A stretch of DNA of 64,000 bases from an uncultured Sphingobacteriales bacterium (GTDB lineage Bacteria > Bacteroidota > Bacteroidia > Chitinophagales > Chitinophagaceae), in contig CALKHN010000007.1 in the NCBI GenBank assembly GCA_937991535.1, positions 51,169-115,168 of the forward strand, given 5' to 3'. The position numbers and the translations under genes were made by a program. Positions within the stretch are counted from its first letter, which is position 1; each line of letters begins with the position of its first letter. Below, in pieces: positions 18,961 to 28,319 of the stretch. The notes beneath the pieces were generated by a model, which saw nothing but the letters and a program-made list of their open reading frames with translations, ran no database searches and had not been told where the DNA came from.

Positions 18961-19776
18961 TTAGTATTGTTCGTTTTCATTTGGAAAGTCGCCATCCTTT
19001 ACATCAATAATATATTTTTGAACCGCATGGGTTATAGCTTCATTCAGATTAAGATATTGCCTTAAAAAGCGAGGTTTAAATTCACTTGTAATACCCAGCA
19101 TATCATGCATTACCAGTACTTGCCCGTCACAGTATCCCCCCGCTCCAATGCCAATAGTAGGAATATGGAGGCTTGCGCTTACCTGCTTGGCCAACAAAGC
19201 CGGAATTTTTTCCAGCACTATGGAAAAACACCCGGTTTCTTCCAAAAGCATGGCATCGCGCTGGAGCTTTTCGGCTTCCGCTTCCTCTTTAGCCCTTACA
19301 GTATAGGTGCCGAATTTATAAATAGACTGAGGCGTTAAACCCAAATGACCCATAACCGGAACACCTGCTGATATGATCCTTTTAACTGATTCTATCACTT
19401 CCTCGCCGCCTTCAAGCTTTACAGCATGCGCTCCCGTTTCTTTCATAATGCGGATTGTGGAGTTCAGTGCTTCTTTTGAATTACCCTGATAAGCACCAAA
19501 AGGAAGGTCCACCACAACCAGGCAACGTTTAGCTCCTCTTACTACCGATGAGGCGTGATAGATCATTTGATCCAAAGTTACCGGGAGTGTCGTTTCATGT
19601 CCTGCCATTACATTGCTGGCAGAGTCGCCCACCAGTAAAATATCTATTCCTGCTGCGTCAAATGTTTTGGCAAACGAATAATCATACGCTGTAAGCATGG
19701 CTATTTTTTCACCATTGCTTTTCATTTTCTGGAGGGTATTGGTAGTAATTCTTTTGATTTCTTTATTGATACTCAT
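18961..19776 (-). CDS. panB: 3-methyl-2-oxobutanoate hydroxymethyltransferase
   Basis: First committed enzyme of pantothenate synthesis; it transfers a hydroxymethyl group from methylene-tetrahydrofolate to 3-methyl-2-oxobutanoate in the cytoplasm. It has 271 residues, the usual length. The metal and substrate motifs are in place: AMLTAYDYSFAK (about 26), LLVGDSASNVMAGH with the metal Asp (about 48), VKLEGGEE (about 118), VMGHLGLTPQS (about 139) and TIGIGAGGYCDGQVLV (about 210). It starts 17 bases after the ppx/gppA stop on the same strand, so it is probably co-transcribed with it. panC and panD lie 5 kb upstream on the same strand, split from panB by polyphosphate and other genes. Confidence 0.96.
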   Translation of the reverse strand: MSINKEIKRITTNTLQKMKSNGEKIAMLTAYDYSFAKTFDAAGIDILLVGDSASNVMAGHETTLPVTLDQMIYHASSVVRGAKRCLVVVDLPFGAYQGNSKEALNSTIRIMKETGAHAVKLEGGEEVIESVKRIISAGVPVMGHLGLTPQSIYKFGTYTVRAKEEAEAEKLQRDAMLLEETGCFSIVLEKIPALLAKQVSASLHIPTIGIGAGGYCDGQVLVMHDMLGITSEFKPRFLRQYLNLNEAITHAVQKYIIDVKDGDFPNENEQY

Positions 19777-19793
19777 AAAATGATTATGGGCGT

Positions 19794-20678
19794 TTAAACC
19801 GTTGTTACTTCTTTATATAAATGCTGAATTAATCCGTCTGCAAGTCCTATTCGTGGAACATAAATCTCCTTCGCGTCTGTCCATCGCATTACGTTGATAT
19901 AAATCAATAGGGCCGGAACAATAACATCAGCCCTGTCTTCCCTGAATTTATATATACGCATGCGCTCCTCCAGCGTAAAAGCGCTCAGCTCTTTATAATA
20001 GTCTTTCAGCAATTCAAAAGGCAAAGGCTTGCCATCCTTTTTTTTGGATAATGAAAATATTTTATTAATATTTCCTCCCGAACCAATTGCAATAACAGAG
20101 CGGTAGTCTTTCGTTTTGAATTTTATGTAATCTTTCATACTATCCCAATGCGCTTCTGTTACCATATTTTTTAATAATCGTATGGTTCCAATATTAAAAG
20201 ATTCCTTAAACACCAGTTTTTCGTTACTGAAAAAAGTAAGCTCTGTACTTCCACCGCCTACATCCGTATAAAGATAAGCATCGTCTTTAGACATATTTTC
20301 GGCGATATGGTTTTCATATATAAAACTGGCTTCCGCCTCGCCGCTGATTACTTCAATGGTAATACCTGTTTCCAGTTTTATTTTCCTGATAATATCCTGC
20401 GCATTCCTGGCATCCCGCATAGCCGAAGTAGCGCAGGCCTTAACGTGGGTAACTCCATAAGCATTTATAAGATGCTTATATGCTTTCATGGTTTGCATAA
20501 CCATGCCTGTTTTTTCTTTGGATATTTCGTTGTTTTCAAACACATCAAAACCCAATCTTAGCGGTACTCTTATAAGGTTTAGCTTATTGAAAACCGGTTC
20601 GCCGTTAGTGTTTATTTTCACTTCACTAAGCAGCAACCGGGCAGCGTTACTTCCAATATCAATAGCGGCTAATCTCAA
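19794..20678 (-). CDS. Ppx/GppA-family phosphatase
   Basis: A 294-residue member of the exopolyphosphatase / guanosine pentaphosphate phosphatase family (actin-like ATPase fold). Phosphate-binding motifs are visible: AAIDIGSNAARLLL at the start, ATSAMRDARN (about 92) and YTDVGGGSTELTFF (about 138). It has only the two core domains; the C-terminal HD-type extension of E. coli Ppx (about 510 residues) is absent, as in many short Bacteroidota members. It hydrolyses terminal phosphates of polyphosphate or pppGpp. The N-terminus fits a TTG start at 20678, since no ATG occurs between it and the upstream in-frame stop. It lies next to ppk1, consistent with polyphosphate turnover. Confidence 0.88.
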   Translation of the reverse strand: MRLAAIDIGSNAARLLLSEVKINTNGEPVFNKLNLIRVPLRLGFDVFENNEISKEKTGMVMQTMKAYKHLINAYGVTHVKACATSAMRDARNAQDIIRKIKLETGITIEVISGEAEASFIYENHIAENMSKDDAYLYTDVGGGSTELTFFSNEKLVFKESFNIGTIRLLKNMVTEAHWDSMKDYIKFKTKDYRSVIAIGSGGNINKIFSLSKKKDGKPLPFELLKDYYKELSAFTLEERMRIYKFREDRADVIVPALLIYINVMRWTDAKEIYVPRIGLADGLIQHLYKEVTTV

Positions 20679-20831
20679 TATGGTATAATTGTATGAATGA
20701 TTTTAGGCCTCAATATTATTAAATAATTACGGGTGCATAATATATAAAAATCCACAATTGTCAATAAACGCATTTGATATGCTTTAAACGGATGCATGAT
20801 ATTCAGTAAACCCGTCTTTAAACGCACACCT

Positions 20832-22901
20832 TTACTTATGGGCCCTGTTAAAAAGATAATTGTAGGTTTCTATCTGGGATCTTACTTTTTTTCCCGGAAT
20901 TTTCACGTAGGTATTGCTTAATTCATTGTCTAACCAGCGGGCCTTCACATTATCTTTTAACTGTATGAGCAAAATATCTTTGAGCTCATTACAAATGGCA
21001 GGATCTTTAATGTATACTGCCGCTTCCACCCGGTGATCGAGATTACGCACCATCAGATCGGCCGATGAAATAAGCACTTTTTGTTGGCCACCGTTATGAA
21101 ATATCATTACCCTTGCATGTTCAAGATACTCATCTACAATGCTAATAGCCTGCACTGCAATTTTAAATCTTTTATTCTCAGTAAGCATACAGCATATGCC
21201 TCTTATAACCATACGTATTTCCACCCCGCTTTCCGCGGCTTCATATAATTTATTGATCAGTGCTTCATCTGAGAGTGAATTCAGCTTCAGCAATATGCCG
21301 GCCCGTTTACCGTTTTTTGCATTTTTAATTTCGTGGTCAATAAGCGTAGTTATTTGCTTTCGCATAAATAAAGGACTGATCAGTAAATTTTGGCAGGCTT
21401 TAAGAAAATGTAAGCCCGTTTTTGGCTGTAGCAAATAATTAAAAATCCGGTTGATATCTGCCATAATACCGCGATCAGAGGTGAGCAGGCAATGGTCGCC
21501 ATAAAGAGTAGCTGTTTTTTCATTCAGATTGCCGGTGCTTACAAAGCCATATTGAATAGTTTTGTTTCCCTGTCTCTTCTTAATAACGCATAATTTGGCA
21601 TGTACTTTCATATTGGGCACACCCAGCAACACCAGCACTCCTTCGTCTTCCAAGCGTTCCTTCCATTCTAAATTGGCTTCTTCGTCAAAACGGGCGCGCA
21701 GTTCAAGCATAACTGTAACTTTTTTACCATTTCGCTGTGCATTGATCAAAGCGTTGGCGATTTTGGAATTAGACGCCAGCCGGTATGCAGTAATTTTTAT
21801 TTCAAGTACCTGGGGATCCATTGCTGCTTCTCTTAAGAGGTCAATTACGGCATTGAATGAATGGTACGGAAAATGCAGCATTACATCCCCTTGTATAATA
21901 GTGTCGGTAACACGGTTTACATTTTTAAATGCCGGGTGGATGATGGTTTTTTTGCGTAGATTTTTTTGCGCGAAAACAGATTCAGGAAAATCCATGAAAT
22001 GCCTGAAGTTATGTATTCTTCCGCCCGGTATTATAGCATCTTTACTTTTAAGGTGTAGCCGGCGAATAAGATATTCCAGTAAACCCGCATCAATTTCCTT
22101 ATCATACAAAAACCGAACGGGTTTTCCTTTTTTTCGTGTTTTTAAACCCTTTTTTATTTTTTGCGTGTAAGGAATACTCATATCAGTATCAAGGTCAAAC
22201 TCCGCATCACGGGTAACCTTTATTATATGAGCTGAATACTGATCATATCCCAGGAAAGAAAAAATATGCGGAACACAAAAGCGTATCACGTCCTCCAGCA
22301 AAATAAGGTGATGCTCTCCGGGTTTTGAGGGAAGACGCACAAACCGGGGCACCACTCTTGTAGGTACTTCAATCAGGGCATATTTTTTTTTGTATGCTGA
22401 ATCGCTTTTTGATAATACTACGGCAAGCAAAATGGCTTTTTCACGAAGGGAGGGAAAGTTTTCTATGCTTTCTATCATCAATGGAATAATAGAGGACGAT
22501 ACTTCTTCATCATAAAAAGTGCGTACAAATTTTTGCTGCTCCCTGTTCAATTGTTTTTCGGTAACTAAAAAAATTTTCTGTCTTTTCAACTCATTGAAAA
22601 TTGTTTTCCAGATCCTGTCAAATTCACTCCGCTGTTCCAAAACGGTAAGGTGTATCTGGTCTAATATTTTCTGAGGTTCCTGTTCAAGATGCATGCGGGC
22701 CTTTTTCCCCAACTCCTGCATTCTTTTTAAGGCAGCAACCCGTATCCTGAAAAACTCATCCAGGTTATTGGAAAATATACCAAGAAATTTTATTCGCTCT
22801 TTAAGCGGAACGGTAGGATCGGCCGCTTCCTGTAATACTCTTGCATTAAATGCCAGCCAACTGATATCCCGGACAATCGTTTTGCCTTTCTCCTTCGTCA
22901 T
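20832..22901 (-). CDS. ppk1: Polyphosphate kinase
   Basis: A 689-residue enzyme that polymerises the ATP gamma-phosphate into inorganic polyphosphate at the membrane or cytoplasm. The family N-terminus (DISWLAFNARVLQEA, then FSNNLDEFFRIRVAALK) is clear. The two phospholipase-D-like halves carry KVHAKLCVIKKR (active-site His, about 425) with STGNLNEKTATLYGD, and later the second His region in YLEHARVMIFHNGG (about 583) with NLDHRVEAAVYI. The length matches PPK1. It precedes the ppx/gppA phosphatase on the same strand with a 153-base gap. Confidence 0.96.
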   Translation of the reverse strand: MTKEKGKTIVRDISWLAFNARVLQEAADPTVPLKERIKFLGIFSNNLDEFFRIRVAALKRMQELGKKARMHLEQEPQKILDQIHLTVLEQRSEFDRIWKTIFNELKRQKIFLVTEKQLNREQQKFVRTFYDEEVSSSIIPLMIESIENFPSLREKAILLAVVLSKSDSAYKKKYALIEVPTRVVPRFVRLPSKPGEHHLILLEDVIRFCVPHIFSFLGYDQYSAHIIKVTRDAEFDLDTDMSIPYTQKIKKGLKTRKKGKPVRFLYDKEIDAGLLEYLIRRLHLKSKDAIIPGGRIHNFRHFMDFPESVFAQKNLRKKTIIHPAFKNVNRVTDTIIQGDVMLHFPYHSFNAVIDLLREAAMDPQVLEIKITAYRLASNSKIANALINAQRNGKKVTVMLELRARFDEEANLEWKERLEDEGVLVLLGVPNMKVHAKLCVIKKRQGNKTIQYGFVSTGNLNEKTATLYGDHCLLTSDRGIMADINRIFNYLLQPKTGLHFLKACQNLLISPLFMRKQITTLIDHEIKNAKNGKRAGILLKLNSLSDEALINKLYEAAESGVEIRMVIRGICCMLTENKRFKIAVQAISIVDEYLEHARVMIFHNGGQQKVLISSADLMVRNLDHRVEAAVYIKDPAICNELKDILLIQLKDNVKARWLDNELSNTYVKIPGKKVRSQIETYNYLFNRAHK

Positions 22902-22973
22902 ATACGTATTTAACTTATTGGTAAAAATAAGTAAACGGGGTATGTAGCATATATTAAGTTTTGCTAAAAATGG

Positions 22974-23465
22974 TTACAGCTCCTGAATTTTCTGTATGAG
23001 TGCGGTGGTGGAATATCCTTTTACCAGCGGGATGATCTTTACTTCGCCTCCATTTTTGATCACATCCTCCGCTCCCACTATTTGTTCTATGGCGTAATCA
23101 CCTCCTTTAATAAGGGTGTCGGGCTCAATAATCCTGATCAGTTCAAGGGGAGTTTCTTCATCAAACAATACAACAGCGTCTATCATGGTTAATGAGGCAA
23201 GCATCTGCGCTCTGAAGGACTCCTTATTAACTGGCCTATTCTCTCCTTTTAGCTTTTTTACGGAAGCATCTGTGTTAATGCCTACAACCAATATGTCCGC
23301 CAAAGTTGCAGCCTGTGATAATATCTCTATGTGTCCTTCGTGCAAAATATCGAAGCAGCCATTTGTGAATGCTATCTTTTTATCCAAAAGTCTCCAGCGT
23401 TTTACCTGGTGTTGGATACCGTTAAAGGTTAGAATTTTATTATTGCTTAAAGCTGGATATTTCAT
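22974..23465 (-). CDS. rfaE2: D-glycero-beta-D-manno-heptose 1-phosphate adenylyltransferase (RfaE2-like)
   Basis: A 163-residue cytidylyltransferase-fold protein. FTNGCFDILHEGHIEIL (about 33) holds the HxGH-type nucleotide-binding motif, GINTDASVKKLKG follows, and the C-terminal part has LIKGGDYAIEQIVGAE and GYSTTALIQKI (the ISSS/T-like motif). This equals the C-terminal, nucleotide-transferring half of HldE; the kinase half is absent, as in organisms with separate genes. It makes ADP-heptose for lipopolysaccharide core. Its start overlaps the preceding membrane-protein gene by 26 bases, implying translational coupling. Confidence 0.88.
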   Translation of the reverse strand: MKYPALSNNKILTFNGIQHQVKRWRLLDKKIAFTNGCFDILHEGHIEILSQAATLADILVVGINTDASVKKLKGENRPVNKESFRAQMLASLTMIDAVVLFDEETPLELIRIIEPDTLIKGGDYAIEQIVGAEDVIKNGGEVKIIPLVKGYSTTALIQKIQEL

Positions 23466-24462
23466 ATTTGCCCCGGTTTATGACTGGTAATAAAAGTAAA
23501 CAAAGTATCCCTGTAAATATAACAATTCCGGTTTGTGCTATCCATAAAATCCACCCAAACCCAAGCGCCGGTCCTTCAGCAACAGCATACAGCGGCAATA
23601 ATTTCTGGATAGTGTACTGGTATGCGCCAATACCCCCCTGTGTGGCAAGCATGGCCAAACTTCCAAAGCTTAATATGGAAAAGCTTGCTTTAAGCCCCAG
23701 ATGGCTAACCGCTTCCATAGTATAAAACCCAATATGGATGCTCAAAAGATAAAGTGTCCATATGGAAAAAGTATAGAGCAGAAAAAGCCATTTGTTTTCC
23801 AAATGCTTAATGCTGGTAATACCGGCCCATATACCTGTCAATATTTTTTTTATGGTTCGAATAAATTTTGACGCTGAAAATATTCTTGCGAGCCAGGTTA
23901 AAACAATAATAATTGCAGCCAGGATGCCAAAGATTGTGCCTATCTTATATATTTTGAACCTGCCCTGCCCGTCGTACAATAAACTGTTGATCTGCGTTGA
24001 TGCATATTGATGAATGATATCAAATTGGATGAAAATTGTAATAATAATGATAAGGATAAGACATATGAAATCACAAATCCTTTCTGTTACCATAGTACCA
24101 ATGAGGCTATCGGCCGGAATTTTTTCGTGTTTGGCCAAAATAGTGCATTTCATCACCTCACCTAAACGCGGAATCAAAAGGTTAAAAAAATATCCCAGTA
24201 TGGTTGCAAAAAAAGTATTGATGACTGACGGACTGTACCCGAGCGGACGAATTAGTATTTTCCACCGCAGCGCCCTGATGTAATGACTGACCATCAATAG
24301 CAGCATTGCAGGTAAAATCAACCAGTAATTGGCATTATTCAATGCATTTTTCAAATGTTGCCTGTTGTCGGACGAAAGATTACGAGCACTTAACCATAAC
24401 AGAAAAATACCCAAACCCAAAAAGAAAATATACTGGAGGGTATTTATCGTCTTTTTTTTCAT
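23440..24462 (-). CDS. LPG-synthase-TM / YbhN-type membrane protein
   Basis: A 340-residue integral membrane protein with about eight hydrophobic helices. It resembles the flippase-like transmembrane domain of lysylphosphatidylglycerol synthase (UPF0104). Family wording is visible in ANYWLILPAMLLLMVSHYIR (about 45), RWKILIRPLG, NTFFATILGYFFNLLIPRLGE (about 82) and GTMVTERICDF (about 123). No synthase domain is attached. Members are thought to move or shield lipids across the inner membrane. It sits in panC-panD-this-rfaE2 order, overlapping rfaE2, so a link with envelope lipid or LPS building is plausible but inferred. Confidence 0.8.
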   Translation of the reverse strand: MKKKTINTLQYIFFLGLGIFLLWLSARNLSSDNRQHLKNALNNANYWLILPAMLLLMVSHYIRALRWKILIRPLGYSPSVINTFFATILGYFFNLLIPRLGEVMKCTILAKHEKIPADSLIGTMVTERICDFICLILIIIITIFIQFDIIHQYASTQINSLLYDGQGRFKIYKIGTIFGILAAIIIVLTWLARIFSASKFIRTIKKILTGIWAGITSIKHLENKWLFLLYTFSIWTLYLLSIHIGFYTMEAVSHLGLKASFSILSFGSLAMLATQGGIGAYQYTIQKLLPLYAVAEGPALGFGWILWIAQTGIVIFTGILCLLLLPVINRGKYEISSFKQ

Positions 24463-24543
24463 ATAGTGATGTAATACTGGTTAGAGTAACGAAGTGCCTC
24501 TTTTGAAAAAGAAGTCCAAAAAGATTGATCACTCCTTTCACGA

Positions 24544-24891
24544 TCAGTGGAGTAAGTTTCCCTCTTTCGGAAAAACGATACTGGGTTTAAACTGCCTGGC
24601 TTCTTCAAAATCCATATTTGCGTACGATATAATGATAACAGTATCTCCTACCGCGCCCTGTCTGGCAGCAGGTCCGTTCAGACAGCATACGCCGGATCCT
24701 CTTTTGCCTTTAATTAGATAAGTTTCTATACGGGAACCATTGTTAACATTAACGATCTGTATTTTTTCATTTTCGATAAGATTAGCTGCCTCCATCAATT
24801 CTTCATCTAAAGTAAGGCTTCCAACGTAGTTTAAGTTGGCCTCTGTAATAACGGCTCTGTGTATTTTTGATTTCAGTATTTCAATTTCCAT
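24544..24891 (-). CDS. panD: Aspartate 1-decarboxylase
   Basis: A 115-residue pyruvoyl enzyme that makes beta-alanine for pantothenate. The self-cleavage site G-S lies in NYVGSLTLDEEL (Gly-Ser about 24-25), and the active-site Lys and Arg region MEIEILKSKIHRAVIT opens the protein. NGSRIETYLIKG, LNGPAARQGAVGD and VIIISYA also match the family. The ATG at 24891 was chosen over an in-frame TTG three codons upstream because it gives the standard N-terminus. The gene overlaps the panC end by 11 bases, a clear operon sign. Confidence 0.95.
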   Translation of the reverse strand: MEIEILKSKIHRAVITEANLNYVGSLTLDEELMEAANLIENEKIQIVNVNNGSRIETYLIKGKRGSGVCCLNGPAARQGAVGDTVIIISYANMDFEEARQFKPSIVFPKEGNLLH

Positions 24892-25750
24892 AGTTTGCAA
24901 AATTAAGCGGTAATATCATATTATCAATCAACCTTACGTTTCCCATAAAGGCAGCAATTAATGCTATTACTTTTGTTTGTCCGTCCCAAACATCAATAAC
25001 CTGCAGATCCTGCTCCCTTGCTATTACCACATAATCCGCTGCCAGTTCTTGTTGAATGAGAAGATTACCGGCCTTTTCTATTATTTCTTTTACAGGGCCG
25101 GCTTTTACATGCTTGTTGATATATGATAATGCTTCAAATATCCCCCCCGCTTTCTGTTTTTCATCAGCACTGAGCCTCATGTTGCGGCTGCTCATGGCCA
25201 AGCCGTTTGATTCACGCAAGGTTGGGCAAATAACAATTTTAGCCGGTGAATGAATAAGCGTTAAAAGTTTTTTAATCACCAGGCATTGCTGATAGTCTTT
25301 TTGGCCTATGTAAAGTTGGTTGGGCCGAACAATTTCCACTAACCGGTGTACTACCTTGCATACACCCTGAAAATGACCGGGGCGGTATTTCCCTTCCAGA
25401 ACAGATTCCAGATAACCCAATTCATATACCTGGGTTTGAGTTATGCCTGAAGGATAAATTTCTTCCACACTGGGTAGAAAAAGTACATCACATGCTTCTT
25501 TTTCCAGCAGGTAAATGTCATTTTCCAGGGTTTGGGGATAAAGCTCAAAATCTTTTGGATCATTGAATTGTGTGGGATTTACAAATATACTGCATACTAC
25601 TATGCTACACTCCTCTCCTGCTTTTTTTATCAGTGAAAGATGTCCCTCGTGCAATGCGCCCATAGTGGGTACAAACCCAATTGTTTTTTTTGCCGACCGC
25701 TGTTTTTGCAGATATCCGGCGAGGTCTTTGGATTGCTTAATAATGAACAT
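24881..25750 (-). CDS. panC: Pantothenate synthetase
   Basis: Joins pantoate and beta-alanine with ATP in the cytoplasm. It has 289 residues, the family length. The ATP-binding HIGH-like motif is FVPTMGALHEGHLSLIKKA (about 27-45), NPTQFNDPKDFELYP follows (about 65), and the second signature KDYQQCLVIKKL and SRNMRLSADEK (KMSKS-like, about 180-195) are present. The ATG at 25750 starts the conserved protein; a longer frame to 25789 adds 13 residues of no family likeness. It is first gene of the panC-panD-membrane protein-rfaE2 run and divergent from the starch-synthase-like gene. Confidence 0.95.
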   Translation of the reverse strand: MFIIKQSKDLAGYLQKQRSAKKTIGFVPTMGALHEGHLSLIKKAGEECSIVVCSIFVNPTQFNDPKDFELYPQTLENDIYLLEKEACDVLFLPSVEEIYPSGITQTQVYELGYLESVLEGKYRPGHFQGVCKVVHRLVEIVRPNQLYIGQKDYQQCLVIKKLLTLIHSPAKIVICPTLRESNGLAMSSRNMRLSADEKQKAGGIFEALSYINKHVKAGPVKEIIEKAGNLLIQQELAADYVVIAREQDLQVIDVWDGQTKVIALIAAFMGNVRLIDNMILPLNFANYGN

Positions 25751-25808
25751 AATGGCGTTAAAAGTAGTAATTGCAAGCGTTTCCACCACAGTTTCGGCAA
25801 AAAAAGAC

Positions 25809-25816
25809 TACCTTTG
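25809..25816 (+). promoter_or_regulatory. -7 promoter box (TACCTTTG) of the starch-synthase-like gene
   Basis: TACCTTTG matches TAnnTTTG and lies 48 bases before the ATG at 25864, in the divergent panC intergenic region. Confidence 0.5.
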
Positions 25817-25863
25817 CACACCTTACACATTTCCTTAATACTAACTTAACATAAAAACGGAAG

Positions 25864-26679
25864 ATGTCTACAAAGAAACGAATCCTGTTTATTGCCAATG
25901 AAATGTCCCCTTACCTGGAACTGACAGAGTTTTCAGAAATCGTAAATCACCTGGCGATAAAATCAAATGATAATGATTTTGAAGTTCGTTGCATTATGCC
26001 CCGTTTTGGTATTATTAATGAGAGAAGGCACAGGCTGCATGAAGTAGTCCGCCTTTCAGGGATAAATGTGTCTGTAGATAATGAAGATTTTCCTTTACAG
26101 ATAAAAGTAGCGTCTTTGCCTAATGCCCGGTTACAGATTTATTTTCTTGAAAATGAGGATCTTTTCAAAAGGAAATTTGTATTTACCGACGAAAAGGAGA
26201 ACTGGTTTGATGACAACTGGCTGCGCACTATTTTTTATTGTAAGGGCGCCCTGGAAACAGTAAAAAAATTCGGATGGCCTCCCGATATTATTCATTGCAG
26301 TGGCTGGATGACTGGTTTGATCCCTCTGTATCTCAAAACGGCATATAAAAAGGAACCTGTATTCAGCAACAGTAAAATTGTGTTTACTATTGGACAAAAT
26401 ACCTTCAAAGAAAAAATTAGTCCCGATTTCGTTAAGAAAATTGCCATACACCCTTCTATAAAAGATAAGGACCTTGAGCCTTTTAAAGAAAACAATAACA
26501 CGGCCATGTTCCGGGGCGGAGCCACTTATGCAGATGCTATTACTTTTGGCGCCGCAAAAGTTGAGAAGAAATTGTTGGATGAATTTTCAAAAGTAAAAGG
26601 AAAAAAAATCCTTCCTTTTAAACCAGATTCAGATTTAACAGACTATTTACAATTGTATAACGACCTTGCGCAGAAGTAA
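25864..26679 (+). CDS. Half-length glycogen/starch-synthase-like protein (GT5 N-terminal domain)
   Basis: A 271-residue protein similar only to the N-terminal Rossmann domain of GT5 glycogen synthases: KRILFIANEMSPYLELTEFSEI at the start, CIMPRFGIINERRH (about 42), WPPDIIHCSGWMTGLIPLYLK (about 140) and KIVFTIGQNTF (about 173). A full synthase has about 480 residues; the C-terminal ADP-glucose-binding domain and its E-x7-E motif are missing. Also, the usual K-x-G-G-L loop near the start reads YLELTEFS. Catalytic glycogen synthesis is therefore unlikely. The protein stands beside panC and a DUF4270 gene, an arrangement I recall as common in Bacteroidota. The function is unknown. Confidence 0.75.
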   Translation: MSTKKRILFIANEMSPYLELTEFSEIVNHLAIKSNDNDFEVRCIMPRFGIINERRHRLHEVVRLSGINVSVDNEDFPLQIKVASLPNARLQIYFLENEDLFKRKFVFTDEKENWFDDNWLRTIFYCKGALETVKKFGWPPDIIHCSGWMTGLIPLYLKTAYKKEPVFSNSKIVFTIGQNTFKEKISPDFVKKIAIHPSIKDKDLEPFKENNNTAMFRGGATYADAITFGAAKVEKKLLDEFSKVKGKKILPFKPDSDLTDYLQLYNDLAQK

Positions 26680-26776
26680 TAAGGGTGGAAGTGAAGGATT
26701 AAAAATAATCATTTTCTCCTTTGGCGTTAATACCTAAGTTCTATATCAAAATCCCTCTATTAAAAAATTACATCAG

Positions 26777-28237
26777 GTGAAGTTTAAATTTCTGTTCTTT
26801 TCAATCGGACTGGGAACACTTGCCATTGTACTAAATACGCACTGCACTAAAATTACACCAACCGATATAGGTACCGACCTTTTACCTGTGGTAGATAATG
26901 TACATACTTTTGAAACATCTTTAAGGGTATACGCCAACAACTACCTGATGAACGACTCCTCAAGAGTAAATTTTGCGGAAGATCATGCATTGGGTATCAT
27001 AGCCAACGATCCTGAATTCGGTAAAACAGAAACCCAGGTTTATTTATCTGTTGTTCCCGCTTCTACCAGCCGCTATCCTTTCGTGAACAAGGATAGTATT
27101 ATAGGTATGGATTCAGTGGTATTGAGCCTTGCTTATACCGGTGTATACGGAGACAGCAACGCTGTACAAAAAATAAATGTGTACGAAGTGAGTGATACTG
27201 CTTTTCAGGATTCTGTTGGATACCTGATCAGCCATCCTGAATTTAATACTACAGGTACTGAATTGGGCAACACTACAGTTGGTATCAGCACAATAAAAAA
27301 TCCTAAAACCATTGTTGTAAAAAGCGACACACAGGTTGTGAGTAATCTGTTGCGGATACCTTTAGATCCGGGTTTGGGTATACGTTTTGCTTCATATGAT
27401 ACCAATACGGTTTATCGCTCTTCATCCAGGGATTCTGCTTTTCAAAAAGTTTTTAATGGTTTGGTCTTAAAAGCGGATGAAAGTTCTCCGCAGAATAATG
27501 TATTGTCTTATTATAATCTGTACGATAAAAACACAAAGCTTACCTGCTACTTCAGGGTTACAAACAATGGCGTTATAGATACCGTAGCTACTGATTTTGT
27601 ATTGTATTTAACCAGTACAGCTACGGCTTACTCTGCCAACCTGGTAAAACGTACTCCTATGTACGGTTATGCGGGTCTTGATCAAACCAACGGCATTGCC
27701 GATGCCGAAAAGATATACCTTCAATCTTCGCCGGGATCCTATGCCATACTTAACATTCCTGGTTTGGATACACTGCCCAACAGTATTATTCACCGGGCAG
27801 AAATAGCGTTTGAACCTGTTTTGCTACCGGGTAATGAAATATATACTACCCCTGACCTTCTTTTTTTAGACCTGGTTGACAGTGCCAATAACAGGTTTGT
27901 AACTGTAGCTGATGATTTTAATTATTCCAGTTCTACCCAAAGCTATGATTACCGGTATTTTGGTGGCTATGTAAAAGATGCAAAATACTTTATTAACCTT
28001 ACACGTTACGTACAAAAAACGGTTACCACCCAAAGTAAAAATTATGCTTTAAGGTTGTATGCCCCCAAAGATGCATATGCTTATTATGCCTTTCCCAAAG
28101 AAGCCGGATATGGAGTCACTAACGGCAGGGCCAGGTTTAGCATCAATTCGAAAATTGCAAAAGGCCGGGTGGTCGTTGGCGGCGGAAGCCATCCTTCTCA
28201 ACCGATGAGGTTACGTATAATTTATTCCAAAATTTAA
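26777..28237 (+). CDS. DUF4270 family lipoprotein
   Basis: A 486-residue exported protein, read from a GTG start at 26777 (no ATG precedes the signal region). A hydrophobic leader ends in a lipobox-like NTHC (Cys about residue 23), so it is probably an outer-membrane or periplasmic lipoprotein. It matches DUF4270, with TPTDIGTDLLPVVDNVHTFE just after the Cys. The rest looks beta-rich with many Tyr/Asn/Ser. Its biochemical role is unknown; the family is confined to Bacteroidota. It follows the starch-synthase-like gene by 97 bases and precedes metK. Confidence 0.82.
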   Translation: MKFKFLFFSIGLGTLAIVLNTHCTKITPTDIGTDLLPVVDNVHTFETSLRVYANNYLMNDSSRVNFAEDHALGIIANDPEFGKTETQVYLSVVPASTSRYPFVNKDSIIGMDSVVLSLAYTGVYGDSNAVQKINVYEVSDTAFQDSVGYLISHPEFNTTGTELGNTTVGISTIKNPKTIVVKSDTQVVSNLLRIPLDPGLGIRFASYDTNTVYRSSSRDSAFQKVFNGLVLKADESSPQNNVLSYYNLYDKNTKLTCYFRVTNNGVIDTVATDFVLYLTSTATAYSANLVKRTPMYGYAGLDQTNGIADAEKIYLQSSPGSYAILNIPGLDTLPNSIIHRAEIAFEPVLLPGNEIYTTPDLLFLDLVDSANNRFVTVADDFNYSSSTQSYDYRYFGGYVKDAKYFINLTRYVQKTVTTQSKNYALRLYAPKDAYAYYAFPKEAGYGVTNGRARFSINSKIAKGRVVVGGGSHPSQPMRLRIIYSKI

Positions 28238-28249
28238 TGACCAGCTTCT

Positions 28250-28257
28250 TATCTTTG
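28250..28257 (+). promoter_or_regulatory. -7 promoter box (TATCTTTG) of metK
   Basis: An exact TAnnTTTG match directly after the DUF4270 stop and 62 bases before the metK start. It implies a leader of about 60 bases; I saw no SAM-riboswitch structure in that leader. Confidence 0.55.
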
Positions 28258-28319
28258 CGCCACTCTAAAATACACAGGCTTATATTTTAGTGTTTTACAT
28301 TTATTAAACATCCTTTAAA

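Noticed and set aside
21562..22170. Long plus-strand open frame (about 200 codons) opposite ppk1
   Set aside because: It lies wholly antisense to a highly conserved gene, has no family likeness and no promoter; it is a by-product of ppk1 codon use.
28258..28319. SAM riboswitch in the metK leader
   Set aside because: The leader is only about 60 bases, AT-rich, and shows no recognisable SAM-aptamer stems.
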